Source: Candidatus Izemoplasma sp. (GTDB lineage: Bacteria; Bacillota_I; Bacilli_A; Izemoplasmatales; Izemoplasmataceae). Taken from it: a stretch of DNA of 5,525 nucleotides. The stretch is taken from positions 1-5,525 of the forward strand of contig SLFZ01000112.1 in NCBI GenBank assembly GCA_007123975.1, written 5' to 3'. How positions within the stretch are numbered: position 1 is the stretch's first letter; the number at the start of each line of letters is the position of its first letter. The notes below the pieces were generated by a model. It was not told the origin of the DNA. It worked only from the letters and a program-made list of their open reading frames with translations, and did no database searches. Shown here in pieces: positions 4,850-5,525 of this stretch. Position numbers and translations under genes: made by a program.

Positions 4850-5525
4850 ATGACAAAGAAAGAGATTTTGGAAGAAGCTAAGAAACATGATGTGAAGTAC
4901 GTGCGGCTTTGTTTCACCGACATTCACGGCGTCATCAAAAACGTTGAGGTTCCAGTGCGCAGTCTAGAAGACGCACTTGACAACCAAATCATGTTCGACG
5001 GATCAAGCATTGAAGGATTTGCCCGCATCGACGAAGCGGACATGTACCTCTACCCAGATCCAAACACCTGGCTAATCCTGAGCTGGGAAAACCCGACCTA
5101 CGGAAAAGTCGCGCGCCTTATCTGCGATGTGTATCTGCCTGATGGCACACCTTTCGAGGGCGACCCCCGTTACATCCTCAAGCGCAACATGCAAGCGATG
5201 CACGACATGGGATTCACCGCCTTGAACATCGGCGTGGAACCGGAGTTCTTCCTCTTCAAGCTCGATGAGTATGGCGATCCCACCTTAGAATCAAACGACA
5301 CCGGTGGATACTTCGACCTCGCCCCCATCGACGGCGCCGAAGACTGCCGTCGTGACATCGTGCTTGAACTTGAACGCATTGGCTTCAGCATGGAAGCCTC
5401 CCATCACGAAGTCGCCCCAGGTCAACACGAAATCAACTTCGAGTTCGATAACGCGCTCGAAGCCTGCGACAACCTGCAAACCTTTAAACTCGTTGTGAAA
5501 AACGTCGCCAAGCGTCACAACCTTC
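4850..5525 (+). CDS. glnA: Glutamine synthetase type I (GSI-alpha), 3' end cut by the window edge
   Basis: This enzyme makes glutamine from glutamate, ammonia and ATP as a cytoplasmic dodecamer. From the ATG at 4850 (MTKKEILEEAKKHDVKYVRL) 225 residues are visible, about half of the usual 440-450 aa. The N-terminal beta-grasp domain contains FTDIHG and MFDGSSIEGFARIDEADMYL. The catalytic domain begins with VEPEFFLFKLDE, carrying metal ligands E130 and E132, and continues with HHEVAPGQHE, carrying E187 and E194. R59 in EGFARID aligns with Arg62 of Bacillus GlnA, the residue used for glutamine feedback inhibition in GSI-alpha. The regulation may therefore be of that type, without adenylylation, although the Tyr site lies outside the window. 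AAGGGG (4837-4842) is a good ribosome site seven bases upstream. It is divergent from pgsA across 233 bp. No glnR gene is in view; in Bacillus it lies directly upstream of glnA. Confidence 0.96.
   Translation, partial: MTKKEILEEAKKHDVKYVRLCFTDIHGVIKNVEVPVRSLEDALDNQIMFDGSSIEGFARIDEADMYLYPDPNTWLILSWENPTYGKVARLICDVYLPDGTPFEGDPRYILKRNMQAMHDMGFTALNIGVEPEFFLFKLDEYGDPTLESNDTGGYFDLAPIDGAEDCRRDIVLELERIGFSMEASHHEVAPGQHEINFEFDNALEACDNLQTFKLVVKNVAKRHNL

Overview
The window looks like a housekeeping segment from a low-to-middle-GC member of the Bacillota (class Bacilli) or a close relative. The reasons are the YmdB/RNase Y pair, a GlnA that reads very like the Bacillus GSI-alpha enzyme, strong GGAGG-type ribosome sites and clear SigA-like promoters. 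Base composition is near 50% GC by eye. The standard genetic code fits: Trp is TGG where checked, and the Nudix gene stops at TGA. I cannot place it to genus. No mobile element, CRISPR array, tRNA or rRNA is visible.

Layout: five genes lie on the minus strand and are transcribed right to left: pgsA (phosphatidylglycerophosphate synthase), recA, rny (RNase Y), a Nudix hydrolase and ymdB (metallophosphoesterase, cut by the left edge). A sixth gene, glnA (glutamine synthetase, cut by the right edge), diverges from pgsA on the plus strand. This is the Bacillus pgsA-cinA-recA-rny-ymdB neighbourhood with two changes: cinA is absent between pgsA and recA, and a Nudix gene sits between rny and ymdB, overlapping the ymdB start by ATGA.

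Transcription units: an extended -10 promoter just before pgsA should drive pgsA-recA, which ends at a strong intrinsic terminator (2948-2973). rny then has its own near-consensus promoter (TTGACT-18-TATAAT) and a leader of about 85 nt with small hairpins. A 12-bp inverted repeat with a poor T-run lies between rny and the Nudix gene and may attenuate readthrough into Nudix-ymdB. glnA has a weaker promoter flanked by two dyads.

Start codons: the ribosome sites argue for shorter starts than the longest open frames for three genes: Nudix at 1153, rny at 2790 and recA at 3973.

No new protein system is evident. The most interesting unexplained signal is regulatory. A nearly identical motif, ACAGTAAAAC(G)TTTACA, occurs at both the rny and glnA promoters; the glnA copy resembles a CcpA cre site. 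In addition, a perfect 15-bp palindrome covers the predicted glnA transcription start.
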